Origin: Bacteroidales bacterium
GTDB taxonomy: Bacteria; Bacteroidota; Bacteroidia; Bacteroidales; GCA-2748055
Length of the DNA: 64,000 nt
Direction: 5' to 3'
Assembly (NCBI GenBank): GCA_021738565.1
Contig: JAIPBT010000001.1
Coordinates: 1-64,000, forward strand
The position numbers were made by a program, and so were the translations under genes. Position 1 is the stretch's first letter. The number at the start of each line of letters is the position of its first letter. The notes under the pieces are model-generated. The model saw only the letters and a list, made by a program, of their open reading frames with translations. It was not told where the DNA came from and did no database searches. Positions 18,294-28,875 of this stretch are shown here, one piece after another.

Positions 18294-19829
18294 TTATACT
18301 TTTTCGGCAATGGCTGCCTTCATTATCACTTCTTCAGAGGCTTCGTCTCTGGTTAGTTCAGCTGTTAGTTTGGATTCAGAAAGTACAAGGATATTATCCG
18401 CAATGGAAAGTATTTCTGGTAATTCAGAAGATACAAAAATGATCCCCATACCTGCTGCGGCCAGTTCCTTCATCAGTGTGTAGATATCGCCTTTTGCACC
18501 CACATCTATACCCCGGGTGGGCTCATCAAGCAGCAGTATCTTCGGATGGGTGGCCAGCCATTTGGAAATCACGACTTTCTGCTGGTTTCCTCCACTGAGC
18601 TTTTCAACTTCAAGAGAACCGGAGGAGACCTGTGTTTTCAGCCTTTCAATATAATAACGGCTGAGTTCGGTTTCCTTCTTCCTGTTGATGAAACTGAATC
18701 TTGATATCCTTTTAAGACTTGCCAGGCTTGTATTCTTTGCTACATTCATGTTCAGGATCAACCCCTGGAGCTTTCGGTCCTCCGGAACCAGCGCGATGCC
18801 CGCTGAGATAGCATCTTTGATGCTTCGGATGTTGATTTTTTCTCCTTCAACGAAAACCTCTCCGGAAACATAGGTCGGGAATAAACCGAAAATTGCTTCA
18901 AGTACTTCTGTTCGCCCGGCTCCCATAAGTCCGCTGATGCCAAGAATCTCGCCTTTTCTGAGTGAAAAACTTACGTTGTTGACCAGGTAATCCTCCCTGT
19001 TTTCAGGATTCTGCAAACAGAGATTTTCTACCCGTAAAAGTTCCTCGTCTCCAATTTCGACATTGCTCCTTGCATTCTCATCAAGATCACGTCCCACCAT
19101 CATCCTTATCAACTTGTCCTTCGAGGTTTCTTTCATACTCCCGGATGAGATAAATGCGCCATCCCTAAGCACATTATAATTGTCAGCAATCTCGAAAAGC
19201 TCATCCAGTTTATGTGACACGTAGACAATGGCCACTCCCTTATTCTTCAGGTTGTTAATGATCCTGAAAAGCAATTCCACTTCGTGATCGCTGATTGCCG
19301 AAGTAGGTTCGTCCATGATCAGCACCTTGGATTCGAACAACAATGACTTGGCGATCTCAACGAGCTGTTGCTGTCCTACGCGCAGTTGATATACGGGAGT
19401 GGTTGGAGGCACATTCAATTCCAGGCGGGTAAGGAGCCCTTTTGTCTTTTTATTCATTTCAGGATAATCGAGCAGTCCCAACCTGTTGGTTAATTCATGA
19501 CCAAGGAAAATATTTTCAGTGATGGTAAGATGCGGAACAAGATTCAACTCCTGGTGAATAATGTTTACACCGCTTTTCTTCGCTTCTCCCGGACTTTTGA
19601 ATTGAATTTGTAATCCATCCAGCATCACCTCTCCTTCATATTCGGAATGGATTCCTGAAATAATCTTCATCAGCGTTGATTTACCGGCTCCATTCTCCCC
19701 GATAATGGCATTCACTTTTCCTTCATAGATCTTCATTTCGACATTTTTCAGGGCATACACTCCCGAAAAGTCTTTAGAGACATTCCTTGCCTCCAGAAGA
19801 GGCTGTTCTATGTTATTTGAAGCTGCCAT
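18294..19829 (-). CDS. sugar ABC transporter ATP-binding protein (RbsA-like, two ABC domains)
   Basis: Walker A GENGAGKSTLMKIISG, LRVGQQQLVEIAKSLL, LIMDEPTSAI, second LSGGNQQKVVISKWLA...LLLDEPTRGIDVGAK. Confidence 0.95.
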   Translation of the reverse strand: MAASNNIEQPLLEARNVSKDFSGVYALKNVEMKIYEGKVNAIIGENGAGKSTLMKIISGIHSEYEGEVMLDGLQIQFKSPGEAKKSGVNIIHQELNLVPHLTITENIFLGHELTNRLGLLDYPEMNKKTKGLLTRLELNVPPTTPVYQLRVGQQQLVEIAKSLLFESKVLIMDEPTSAISDHEVELLFRIINNLKNKGVAIVYVSHKLDELFEIADNYNVLRDGAFISSGSMKETSKDKLIRMMVGRDLDENARSNVEIGDEELLRVENLCLQNPENREDYLVNNVSFSLRKGEILGISGLMGAGRTEVLEAIFGLFPTYVSGEVFVEGEKINIRSIKDAISAGIALVPEDRKLQGLILNMNVAKNTSLASLKRISRFSFINRKKETELSRYYIERLKTQVSSGSLEVEKLSGGNQQKVVISKWLATHPKILLLDEPTRGIDVGAKGDIYTLMKELAAAGMGIIFVSSELPEILSIADNILVLSESKLTAELTRDEASEEVIMKAAIAEKV

Positions 19830-20448
19830 TCATTAAATTTACTTTTACCGGAATAATGCGTAAGGAACCCATGTTTATCTGATTCTCTTTTATTTCAGCG
19901 GCTCCAGCAAATTCGATCGTTTTTCCGGGTTCCGCAATATTCAGCAAACGGGGTATTACCTTCTCCTTAATGAGTTTGTTGATTTCTACCGAGGTGTTGT
20001 TGAAGTCGGTCATATTCACGAAATCGTTAATGTTCACCTTACCGGAACCATCCCTCACCGCATTGCCAAAAATGTATTCGGTGGCAAGTTGCAGGGTGAT
20101 ATTTTCATCTACAGTTACAACAATAAATTCTTCTTCAATGGATTCTACTCTCCCCACCCCTTTCATGAAAAAATATCCAGTACTGGAAATCCCGAGTTTG
20201 TGTCCAAATCGTGTAAAAACCTCTTCGGGATTATCTTCCAGGATCCTGTACAGCTCGGTTATGTCCGGGGCCTCGTTGATGGCTTGCGGCAAGCTATTTT
20301 CCCAGAAATCGGAAGCAAAATCAGATGCATTGAACGCAACGGATGATGCCCTGGAATTGTATTCCTGCAGATTTTCAATATCCAGGGATAAATAGATGAG
20401 CAGCAATACTGCCACTGCGATCAGGATATATTTAAGGATCTTATTCAT
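19813..20448 (-). CDS. DUF2291 family protein (ABC sugar uptake accessory)
   Basis: N-terminal TM; position between RbsA-like and RbsB-like genes; F-N-A-x-x-(F/Y)-x-x-x-F-W motif FNASDFASDFWENSLPQAI. Confidence 0.8.
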   Translation of the reverse strand: MNKILKYILIAVAVLLLIYLSLDIENLQEYNSRASSVAFNASDFASDFWENSLPQAINEAPDITELYRILEDNPEEVFTRFGHKLGISSTGYFFMKGVGRVESIEEEFIVVTVDENITLQLATEYIFGNAVRDGSGKVNINDFVNMTDFNNTSVEINKLIKEKVIPRLLNIAEPGKTIEFAGAAEIKENQINMGSLRIIPVKVNLMNGSFK

Positions 20449-20454
20449 GTGGAT

Positions 20455-21396
20455 CTAGTTTTCAGGAAGAAATTTTGAAACATTACCGGGCGTTACCAGG
20501 ATGACTTCCACCGGGGTCTTGTTCGTAAAATTTCGTTCTCCTTTTATATATGCATCAGCCAGTTCTGCTGACTTACGAGCCATGACAACAGGGAATTGCA
20601 TAACCGTAGCTGATATCTTGCCATCTGCGATGGAGCGAATTGCATCACTGGACCCGTCAAAGCCAAATACTTTAATCTCATCTTGTTTCCCTGCTGCAAG
20701 AATTGCCTGGTAGGCTCCCAGCGCCATGGCATCGTTGCCGCAGAAAACAGCATCTATATCCTGCTGAGCCTGCATGGTGCTTTCCATTACTTCCATGGCC
20801 TTGTTGCGATCGAAGTCGGCACTTTGCTGTGCAACCATTTTCAAATCAGGAAATTCATCCACTACACTGTGGAAACCGTTTGAACGATTCCAGGTGTTGT
20901 TATCACCTACCAATCCAAGGATCTCCACATAATTCCCCTGTTTATTCATTTGCCTGACAAAGTATTGTCCCAGTTTTACGCACCCTGTGAAATTATCTGA
21001 AAGCAACTGGGTAACTGCCGCATCCCTTGAATTGATCTCCCGGTCCATGCAAAAAGTGGGTATTCCGGCTTCTTTTGCCCGCTTTACATTCAATACGGAA
21101 CCATCGGCATCGGTAGGGTTGAATAATATGGCTGCATATCCCATTGAAATGATGTTATCAAAATGCTCTGCTTCCCTGGCCGAATTATTCTGTGAATCGA
21201 ATATAAGGGCTTTGTAACCCAGTTCCCTGGCTCTTTCAGCAGCAGATTCAGCCAGTACTACAAACCACGGATTATTGAGTGTTGACACTACCACTGCAAT
21301 CTTATCGGATTGAACGGATACTTTTTTATTCCCGCATCCCGAGACAAACAGGATGAATATAAAAAACAGGATTGGGATGTATTTAGAGGCTTTCAT
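20455..21396 (-). CDS. sugar ABC transporter substrate-binding protein (RbsB-like lipoprotein)
   Basis: Lipobox [63 protein letters not shown]. Confidence 0.93.
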   Translation of the reverse strand: MKASKYIPILFFIFILFVSGCGNKKVSVQSDKIAVVVSTLNNPWFVVLAESAAERARELGYKALIFDSQNNSAREAEHFDNIISMGYAAILFNPTDADGSVLNVKRAKEAGIPTFCMDREINSRDAAVTQLLSDNFTGCVKLGQYFVRQMNKQGNYVEILGLVGDNNTWNRSNGFHSVVDEFPDLKMVAQQSADFDRNKAMEVMESTMQAQQDIDAVFCGNDAMALGAYQAILAAGKQDEIKVFGFDGSSDAIRSIADGKISATVMQFPVVMARKSAELADAYIKGERNFTNKTPVEVILVTPGNVSKFLPEN

Positions 21397-21403
21397 TTTT
21401 GTG

Positions 21404-22354
21404 TCATTTTAGTAAGCTTAATGCTGTTTTACTGAGTCCCCGGCCTGATATCCCATAATGATCAAAAATCTCAACCTGGGAACCGGTTTTAGTATCCTCA
21501 TCAGCAATGCCGATTATTTTAAAGGGCAGATGAATTCCTGCTGTCATTAATGCTGATGCACAGGCTTCGCCCAACCCTCCATGCACACTGTGCTCCTCTA
21601 CACTAATCAGCGCCCTACAACTTTTTGCCTGTGCAATTAAAGTCGTTTTATCAAGCGGTTTTATGGTGTGCATACTCACCACGCCTGCACTGATTCCAAT
21701 ATCTGCAAGTATCTTTGAAGCTTCATATGCCGGAGCTACCGTTTCGCCTGTTGCAATAAAGGATACATCACTACCTGTGGATATCACCGAAGCTTTACCA
21801 AATTCAAATTCCATTTCAGGTCGCGGCAGAAGCGGCATCGGTTTTTTACCGAATCGAATAAATACAGGCTTCTTTGCCACTGATGCCTGCAATATAGCCT
21901 GTTCCGTTTCATAGGCATCGGCCGGGATCACCACAGTCAAATTATTAATAGCTCGCAATGCAGCCAGGTCATGCAGGGAATGGTGGGTAGACCCGAGTGC
22001 CCCATAGCTGACGCCCGAACTGATTCCGACAAGAACAACCGGGTAATCCGAATATGCCACATCGTTTTTGATCTGCTCCAGTGCTCTTGCAGTTAAAAAA
22101 CTCCCCGGTGAAACAGCAAACACCTTCTTTCCCGTTGAAGCGAGTCCGGCTGAGACACCCACCATATTTTGTTCGGCAATACCTACTTCTACTATCTGAT
22201 CCGGGAACCTTTCAGCAAAGGGACCCAGTTTCCCGGATCCCCTGGAGTCACTTGTTACTACCAGAATGTCTTTGTCTTTTTCTGCAATCTTCATCAGCGC
22301 TTCTGAAAAGACATCAAGATTGGCTCTTTCTATTTGGATATCCGTCATTGTCAT
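21404..22354 (-). CDS. transketolase C-terminal subunit (split transketolase)
   Basis: [61 protein letters not shown]. Confidence 0.92.
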   Translation of the reverse strand: MTMTDIQIERANLDVFSEALMKIAEKDKDILVVTSDSRGSGKLGPFAERFPDQIVEVGIAEQNMVGVSAGLASTGKKVFAVSPGSFLTARALEQIKNDVAYSDYPVVLVGISSGVSYGALGSTHHSLHDLAALRAINNLTVVIPADAYETEQAILQASVAKKPVFIRFGKKPMPLLPRPEMEFEFGKASVISTGSDVSFIATGETVAPAYEASKILADIGISAGVVSMHTIKPLDKTTLIAQAKSCRALISVEEHSVHGGLGEACASALMTAGIHLPFKIIGIADEDTKTGSQVEIFDHYGISGRGLSKTALSLLK

Positions 22355-23205
22355 ACCCGAAGTGCCTCCATTTTCTTCTTTAGTTCTCCCAAAGCCAGTT
22401 TGTATTGTTCATCGGATGGCACTCCGTGGTGCCATTTCTTCTCATCTTCCATAAAACTTATACCTTTTCCTTTAACTGAACTGGCAATGATAAGACTTGG
22501 TTTTCCTTTCTTACGAGGGATTGTTTTGAATACTTTTCGCAGTTTAGATATATCATGTCCATTTACTTCAGTAACCTCCCATCCAAACGCCCTGAATTTC
22601 TCATTGATAGGATAGGGACTGCAAACCTCCCTGTTCCTGCCTGTAATTTGGAGTGTATTGTGATCGAGGATCGCATGAAGATTGTCCAGTCTGTAATGTG
22701 CAGCCATCATTGCTGCTTCCCAGTTGGATCCTTCGGCAAGCTCACCATCTCCCAGCAATGTAAATACACGGTATGTCCTGCCATCCATCTTCCCTGCCAG
22801 GGCTATGCCGGCGCTGATGGATAATCCGTGACCCAGCGCCCCGGTATTAAATTCAATGCCATTTATTTTACGCGTTGGATGACCCACGTAGTCGGAACCA
22901 TACCGGCATAAAGTATTCAGGTCATCCTCCGGAAAGAATCCCATATCGGCAAGCACTACATACAGCGCTTCAACCGAATGTCCCTTGCTTTGAATATACC
23001 TGTCACGGTTCCTGCTTGTAAATGTATCAGGAGATACATTGAGTACATCGTTATATAAAACATTAAGAATATCCGTGCAGGAAAGGCTTCCACCTGTATG
23101 CCCCGCATTAGCCTGTTTAATGTAGCGTAGCAGGTTCATCCTGTACTGTACAGATTTTATCTCTAATTCCCTGTCTGTATAGGCTTTCATTCTATTCTTA
23201 TTCAT
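22351..23205 (-). CDS. transketolase N-terminal subunit (split transketolase)
   Basis: GHTGGSLSCTDILNVLY, KGHSVEALYVVLADMG, TGALGHGLSISAGIAL, LLGDGELAEGSNWEA. Confidence 0.93.
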   Translation of the reverse strand: MNKNRMKAYTDRELEIKSVQYRMNLLRYIKQANAGHTGGSLSCTDILNVLYNDVLNVSPDTFTSRNRDRYIQSKGHSVEALYVVLADMGFFPEDDLNTLCRYGSDYVGHPTRKINGIEFNTGALGHGLSISAGIALAGKMDGRTYRVFTLLGDGELAEGSNWEAAMMAAHYRLDNLHAILDHNTLQITGRNREVCSPYPINEKFRAFGWEVTEVNGHDISKLRKVFKTIPRKKGKPSLIIASSVKGKGISFMEDEKKWHHGVPSDEQYKLALGELKKKMEALRV

Positions 23206-24613
23206 GTATGTACATTCCCCAGCCCAGGTAATTCCCGATTGCTTCCTTCAGGATTTCAGCAACATGACCCCGTACCATTGCAACATGGTGCTCGAATCCG
23301 CTCCTGCACATGAAGTCCATCAATTCCTGGAGGTTAGGCACTTCGCAAACTGCTATTCCTCCATCCATGTCGTATGGATCATCCGTGATCATTCCTTCAC
23401 CCAGATAGGATTTAATCCTGCCACTTGTGTCATCTGTGGATATTCTGAAATAGGTCATCTCACCGGGTGCAACTTTACCTTTTACTGCTCCAAATGTATC
23501 TTCCTGACCCAGTACCGTTCCCAGGATATCAAGACTTCCAATTTCAATCTCATTTTCGAAAAATGATTTCGGATAATTGCTACAATGTGTACAGACCACC
23601 TTATTGCGGTCTTCTCCAAAATTATTATTCCAGTCGAGCAAAGCAGAAGGTTTCTGTGCGGCCAGGGCAAGGGCATACATGCCGATTGATCCAACAACAT
23701 CAACTTCACAGGCCGACGGCATCAGTTTTTCACCCATCATGCTCATGGTGACACAGGCTGCACAGCCGTAATTCTTTTCCAAAGATTCCCAGCACTGGAT
23801 TGCTGAGATATCTATATCATTTTCCTCGATCCAGTTCTCAACGGCCAGTCCAAAACGTGCCTGCCTGCTTATCTGTCCTTTATGAAGAATGTTACAGGTC
23901 CCATAATTCTGAATGGCTTCAACCTGTGCTTTCACCTCAGCGGAGTTCTCATCTAATTTCTCGGCGGCGGCGAATATTTCAGACATGTCAACAGGTACAA
24001 CGGTTATTTCATGTTGCTGAAGGATCTTTTCGCTGAAACGCATGGTCTGGAAACCGATCGGGCGAGCTCCGATAGAACCCACACGTATTCCTTTCATACC
24101 TTTAACCACCCGGCATATTCCTGAAAATTTCAGGAGGTCGGCTGTGAACTCCTCGCTGTCAAGGCTGTAGGTGTGGTAAGTAGTATTTGTAAATTTTATT
24201 CCGTACTGGTAGAGGTTATTGCAAACCGATAACTTTCCACAGAAGGCATCTCTCCTGTTTTTAACATCCACTTTGCTGTTATCGTCATCGCATGCCTGAA
24301 CCAATACCGGGACATTCAAACCCGATAGTTTGATCGTATTCACAACGCCGAGTTCATCTCCAAAATTGGGCAGTACTACGAGTATTCCGTCAATATTATC
24401 TGCATGCTGTTTGAAATAATTTGCACATTTAACAGCATCATCGTATCCTTCTATATTTCCGGTTGGGGTCTCGCTTTCCGGAAGGATTACAGTACCAAAA
24501 CCCATGATTTTCAGTTTGTCCAGTACCTTTTTACGGGCTTCGACCGCTAACCTGGCATTAAAAATGTTCCGGGTAGCTATAATTATGCCGAATGATGTGT
24601 TCATATTTTTCAT
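23198..24613 (-). CDS. L-fucose/L-arabinose isomerase family protein
   Basis: GILVVLPNFGDELGVVNTIKLSGLNVPVLVQACDDDN...DAFCGKLSVCNNLYQYGIKFT...AIQCWESLEKNYGCAACVTMSMMGEKLMPSACEVDVVG. Confidence 0.88.
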   Translation of the reverse strand: MKNMNTSFGIIIATRNIFNARLAVEARKKVLDKLKIMGFGTVILPESETPTGNIEGYDDAVKCANYFKQHADNIDGILVVLPNFGDELGVVNTIKLSGLNVPVLVQACDDDNSKVDVKNRRDAFCGKLSVCNNLYQYGIKFTNTTYHTYSLDSEEFTADLLKFSGICRVVKGMKGIRVGSIGARPIGFQTMRFSEKILQQHEITVVPVDMSEIFAAAEKLDENSAEVKAQVEAIQNYGTCNILHKGQISRQARFGLAVENWIEENDIDISAIQCWESLEKNYGCAACVTMSMMGEKLMPSACEVDVVGSIGMYALALAAQKPSALLDWNNNFGEDRNKVVCTHCSNYPKSFFENEIEIGSLDILGTVLGQEDTFGAVKGKVAPGEMTYFRISTDDTSGRIKSYLGEGMITDDPYDMDGGIAVCEVPNLQELMDFMCRSGFEHHVAMVRGHVAEILKEAIGNYLGWGMYIHE

Positions 24614-24625
24614 TGCATGTTTTAT

Positions 24626-26164
24626 TTATTCATTGATAGGCGTCAACCTCAATCCAGTATATGACTGTTCCGGTTGATAGTCAAATGGTCCCGGAGGCAC
24701 GCTATGGGAGGATACTATATTCATATTCCATGTATCAATCACATCCATTTTATAATTTTTTTCACCAGGCAGTTCGAGACGGATCCTATTTCCTTTATTA
24801 GCAACATAGGCAAGGTAATATTCTCCTGGTTTGGAGAAGATATAAACAGTATTGTTGCGGTCTTCAGGATCCTCAGGTGTAATTATTTCCGGAACCATTT
24901 CAGTTACCGGAGCTTCCTCCATAATCGATTTAAAATACCCGATCCGCGCTACACTTTCCCCAACCAGGTATCCTCCTTTTGCCCACCAGCGCACTTCCGT
25001 GGAATCGTCGGAGGTGTTCTTATATGTATCGCCATGCGTAGGATATCCCCCGCTCAAACCGGCCATCCAGAAATAACTGGCCATTTCTTCCCCGCTAAGG
25101 TTTCCCCAGCCGCTCGGGACATCTCCCTCATAGCGCATTTCATCGAATAATAAGGGTTTATTATATCGTTCTCTCCACCGAATGGCATTGTAAAACTGGG
25201 AAGTCTGGGTACAGGTATGAGTTATCCATGGACGTGTATGATCGTAAAAATGATCTTCGGAACCATACCAGTTATGGATTCCCCTGAATCGCTGGTAGGG
25301 ATCTTCTTTTTGCAGGGTTGTACCAATTCCTTCCCAATCGGTTCTCTCCTTAAATCCCGGTATATCCCATTCGTTGGCGAGCGACCACCATACGTTACGG
25401 TAAGCTGATATCCGGGCAATCATATAGCGGACATACTTCAGGTTCATTTCATCACCCATGCTGCTGTAACCCCATTTATCATAGGGATGGAAAAGAATTA
25501 CATCTGCCTGGATGCCCATCTTAAGCAACTGCTGTATCCGCTTGTCAAAATTACGGAAGAACTCGAAGTCTGGCTGTGTCAGGTCATTATCTTCTCCTTC
25601 CCTTTTGAATGGATATAGCCATGGTTCGGTTTCATTCCCGTATCGATAGTTTTTTGGGAATACGCACATACGGATCTTATTAAAAGGACTTTCTTCAAGC
25701 GTTTCAAGTGTTTTTTCCTGGATGTGCTGCGCTACGCTTGTCCATTGGTAAGCGGTTGTGCCGACGGAATAAAATGGAGTTCCATCAGCATACTCAAGAT
25801 AAAAAGTATTTACAATGCGCAACGGACCGTGATTGTCCGGACCCGGCTCACTGCAGACAAGCTTACCTGATTTGCCATCCAGCTCTTCTGAATTGCTCCG
25901 GGTTACATAAGTCCATTTCCCTATGCTGTCGGGAGAGAACCTGATTTTGTATATGCCATCACCGTCATAAAAGCCTGGCATTTCAATTGTGTGATCACCG
26001 ATAGTAAAGGCGGCAGATAGATCAATGTCCATGTAGGGGTTTCCTTCAGCAGGACCTTCCATGACAATTTCGTAAACATCCCATTTTTCAGTCTTGTCCA
26101 GGGTATTCGAACAGGAAATCGGGACCAAAAGAAAACAAAAAAGAAGGTAAATTGAAATTTTCAT
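24626..26164 (-). CDS. secreted DUF5060-containing glycoside hydrolase (DUF4038-like catalytic region)
   Basis: Lipoprotein signal; N-terminal KWDVYEIVMEGPAEGNPYMDIDLSAAFTIGD; YFYSVGTTAYQW, NVWWSLANEWD, KPLLFDEMRYEGDVPSGWG. Confidence 0.82.
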   Translation of the reverse strand: MKISIYLLFCFLLVPISCSNTLDKTEKWDVYEIVMEGPAEGNPYMDIDLSAAFTIGDHTIEMPGFYDGDGIYKIRFSPDSIGKWTYVTRSNSEELDGKSGKLVCSEPGPDNHGPLRIVNTFYLEYADGTPFYSVGTTAYQWTSVAQHIQEKTLETLEESPFNKIRMCVFPKNYRYGNETEPWLYPFKREGEDNDLTQPDFEFFRNFDKRIQQLLKMGIQADVILFHPYDKWGYSSMGDEMNLKYVRYMIARISAYRNVWWSLANEWDIPGFKERTDWEGIGTTLQKEDPYQRFRGIHNWYGSEDHFYDHTRPWITHTCTQTSQFYNAIRWRERYNKPLLFDEMRYEGDVPSGWGNLSGEEMASYFWMAGLSGGYPTHGDTYKNTSDDSTEVRWWAKGGYLVGESVARIGYFKSIMEEAPVTEMVPEIITPEDPEDRNNTVYIFSKPGEYYLAYVANKGNRIRLELPGEKNYKMDVIDTWNMNIVSSHSVPPGPFDYQPEQSYTGLRLTPINE

Positions 26165-26212
26165 CGTTGTATGGTTTAAATTATTATACTTTTTGCAGTT
26201 CTATATCGCTAT

Positions 26213-27715
26213 TCATTGAATTTTTAACCTTGTCCTGGCCACCGCGAATTTCCATCCTTTATATAATTCGTCCCTCTTTTCATCGCTCATTTGCGGAATA
26301 AAGATTCTATTCGCTTTTCTCAGGGATGCTATTTCCTGTAGATCTTTCCAGAATCCGACTGCCAGTCCTGCCAGGAATGCTGCACCCAGCGCTGAGATTT
26401 CCTCGATATTTGCCCTGTTCACTTTACTTTTTATCATATCTGCCTGGAATTGCATAAGAAAATCATTCCTGGTAGGTCCACCATCTACCCTGAGATCTGT
26501 TAACTGCACCATGTCACTTGAACCCATAAGATCCACGAGGTCTTTTACCTGGTACGCGATACTTTCAAGAGCAGCTCGTACAACATGGGCTTTTAAAGAA
26601 TCCCTGGACAAGCCAATTATGGCAGCTCGGGCATCATTGTCCCAGTAAGGCGCCCCCAATCCCACAAAGGCCGGTACCAGGTAAACACCATCTGTGTCAT
26701 CAACAGCACATGCAATCGCTTCGGTTTCCGAGGCATTATTTATCAATTGAAGATCATTGACCAACCAGTTGATGGTGTCGCCTGTAAAATGAATGTTCCC
26801 CTCGAAGACATAATCTATCTTCTTACCCTTGCTAAAACCTATTGAGGTTACCAGTCCTTCAGGCGGATCAACAGGCAGGTTTCCGATGTTCATCATTACG
26901 GAAGATCCGGTACCGTAGGTAACTTTAGCAATTCCAGGAGAGTAACATTGCTGACCGAATAGTGCACCATGCGAATCACCTATCAGTCCGGAAATGGGAA
27001 GGGATGTGCCATCTAACAGTTCCGGGTTGGTATAACCAAAGATCTCATCGCTGTACTTTACCTCGGGGAACATAGAAATCTTTAATTCGCACAATTCCAC
27101 AAGCTCCATGTCCCACTCAAGTTTATGAATATTGAAAAGCATAGTACGGCAGGCATTGGAATAATCGGTGGCATGGACCTTACCTCCCGTGAGTTTCCAC
27201 AGCAACCAGGAATCCATTGTTCCCAGCAGGATCTCCTTGTTTTCTGCTTTTTGTTTCAGCCCTTCAATATTCGTCATCATCCACTGCAGTTTGCTGGCAG
27301 AAAAATAGGGATCAATCAGTAATCCTGTTTTTTCTTTGATCTTTTGTGTCCAGTCTTTTCCTTTCAGATCATTGCAGAATTTAGCTCCGCGCTGGCATTG
27401 CCAGACTGCTGCTTTGCATACCGGCTCATTTGTATTTTTGTCCCAAATGATGGCTGTTTCTCTCTGATTGGTAATGGCCAGAGATGCAATATTGGAAACC
27501 TGTATTCCGGTCTCTGAAACTACCTGTCCCATTCCTTTTACCGTATTATCATAGATTTCCAGACCGTCATGCTCCACAAAACCATTTTGTGGGTAGTACT
27601 GTCTGTGAGGCAATGATGACCTGTGAATAAGTTCGGCCTTTTTATTGAACAGCATCACCTTTGTGGCAGAAGTACTCTGATCAATTGCAAGTATGTACTT
27701 TTTCCTTGTTTCCAT
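26213..27715 (-). CDS. FGGY family carbohydrate kinase (glycerol kinase-like)
   Basis: YILAIDQSTSATKVMLFNKKAEL, ITNQRETAIIWDK, YGTGSSVMMNIG, VDGGPTRNDFLMQFQAD, ALGAAFLAGLAVGFW. Confidence 0.92.
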   Translation of the reverse strand: METRKKYILAIDQSTSATKVMLFNKKAELIHRSSLPHRQYYPQNGFVEHDGLEIYDNTVKGMGQVVSETGIQVSNIASLAITNQRETAIIWDKNTNEPVCKAAVWQCQRGAKFCNDLKGKDWTQKIKEKTGLLIDPYFSASKLQWMMTNIEGLKQKAENKEILLGTMDSWLLWKLTGGKVHATDYSNACRTMLFNIHKLEWDMELVELCELKISMFPEVKYSDEIFGYTNPELLDGTSLPISGLIGDSHGALFGQQCYSPGIAKVTYGTGSSVMMNIGNLPVDPPEGLVTSIGFSKGKKIDYVFEGNIHFTGDTINWLVNDLQLINNASETEAIACAVDDTDGVYLVPAFVGLGAPYWDNDARAAIIGLSRDSLKAHVVRAALESIAYQVKDLVDLMGSSDMVQLTDLRVDGGPTRNDFLMQFQADMIKSKVNRANIEEISALGAAFLAGLAVGFWKDLQEIASLRKANRIFIPQMSDEKRDELYKGWKFAVARTRLKIQ

Positions 27716-27748
27716 GTAATTGAGTTATAGATGACCCGTATTACATTA

Positions 27749-28519
27749 TTAATCAGTTTTAGTCAGCATGACTTCCACCTCGTTTTCCTTGAAAAGTTCC
27801 AGGTGCCTGGGATCGATTTTCTCATCAGTTATGATATAATCGATCAGTGAAAGTGCTCCAAGGCTAGCCAGGGAATTCTTTCCAATTTTGGTAGAATCTG
27901 CAACCAGGTATGTTAAATCAGCAGCATCAATCATTGCCTTCTTCACTGTTATATCACTAATACTCGGATAGGTTAATCCCGATCTTAAAGATATTCCGGC
28001 TGTGGCAAGAAATAGCTTATCTACATGGAGACCCTCAAAGAAATCAGCAGCCTTTTGACCTGTAAGGGAGAGTGTCGGGGGTTTAAATTCACCTCCGGTT
28101 ACGATCACATCTATTCCAGAATCTGCACCCAGTAAAAGTGCAATATTCAGCGCATTTGTAATGACTGTAAGTCCTTTTTTTCCTTTAAGGTTCTTTGCAA
28201 TCTCTGAAGTCGTTGATCCGGAGTCAAGGATAATGGTATCACCACTTTCAACCAGCGCAGCTGCTCTAAGCCCAATGGCGACCTTTTTATCCATATTGTC
28301 AGTGTTCAGCGGAATAAAGGACTGTAAATTCTCCTGGAGATTTTTCAGATAAGCACCGCCGTGTTCACGGAAGATGAGACCTTTCTTTTCCAGTTTTTCA
28401 AGGTCCTGCCGAATGGTTACTTCCGTAACCTTGAATATACGTGCCAGATCTATCACTTTGGCAGATCCATCCTCTTTTAAAAGATCGATGATTTTCTGGC
28501 GTCTGACATGTGCTAGCAT
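27749..28519 (-). CDS. DeoR/GlpR family transcriptional regulator
   Basis: MLAHVRRQKIIDLLKEDGSAKVIDLARIFKVTEVTIRQDLEKLEKKGLIFREHGGA. Confidence 0.93.
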   Translation of the reverse strand: MLAHVRRQKIIDLLKEDGSAKVIDLARIFKVTEVTIRQDLEKLEKKGLIFREHGGAYLKNLQENLQSFIPLNTDNMDKKVAIGLRAAALVESGDTIILDSGSTTSEIAKNLKGKKGLTVITNALNIALLLGADSGIDVIVTGGEFKPPTLSLTGQKAADFFEGLHVDKLFLATAGISLRSGLTYPSISDITVKKAMIDAADLTYLVADSTKIGKNSLASLGALSLIDYIITDEKIDPRHLELFKENEVEVMLTKTD

Positions 28520-28548
28520 ACCATATCAAAAATATTACACAAATAAAC

Positions 28549-28566
28549 GTAAATATTCGTAAATAA
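28549..28566. promoter_or_regulatory. candidate DeoR-regulator operator (direct repeat)
   Basis: CGTAAATAttCGTAAATA, 10-bp phased direct repeat 30 bp upstream of the deoR-like start. Confidence 0.4.
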
Positions 28567-28604
28567 ACAAAGTATTTAGAAAGGAAATTGCTTTTCCTCA
28601 AGAA

Positions 28605-28814
28605 TCAAAACACATCCTTGCGTGCCTCAATGTACCTGGCCATAACACTCCCGGTAAAGGAATGTACTGTTTGTAACCCCAGAAAAGGAAGGCCGATAAG
28701 ACAGGAAAAGATCGACTCAAAGCTGTATCCTTTCTGCTTCAACGGATTAAGATATTTGCAAACGGCTGAAAATGAAAAACACTTCAAAGAAGTTAAAATA
28801 TATTCCGGTTCCAA
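28605..28814 (-). pseudogene. transposase N-terminal remnant (IS4-like)
   Basis: LNPLKQKGYSFESIFSCLIGLPFLGLQTVHSFTGSVMARYIEARKDVF resembles the N-terminal region of IS4-type transposases, which continues ...KDTxYRF; truncated. Confidence 0.6.
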
Positions 28815-28875
28815 CCACCTGGGGGGGGTAAAAACCGTTTTTTAATTCTGCTATCTTATTTATATCTTTACTCAT

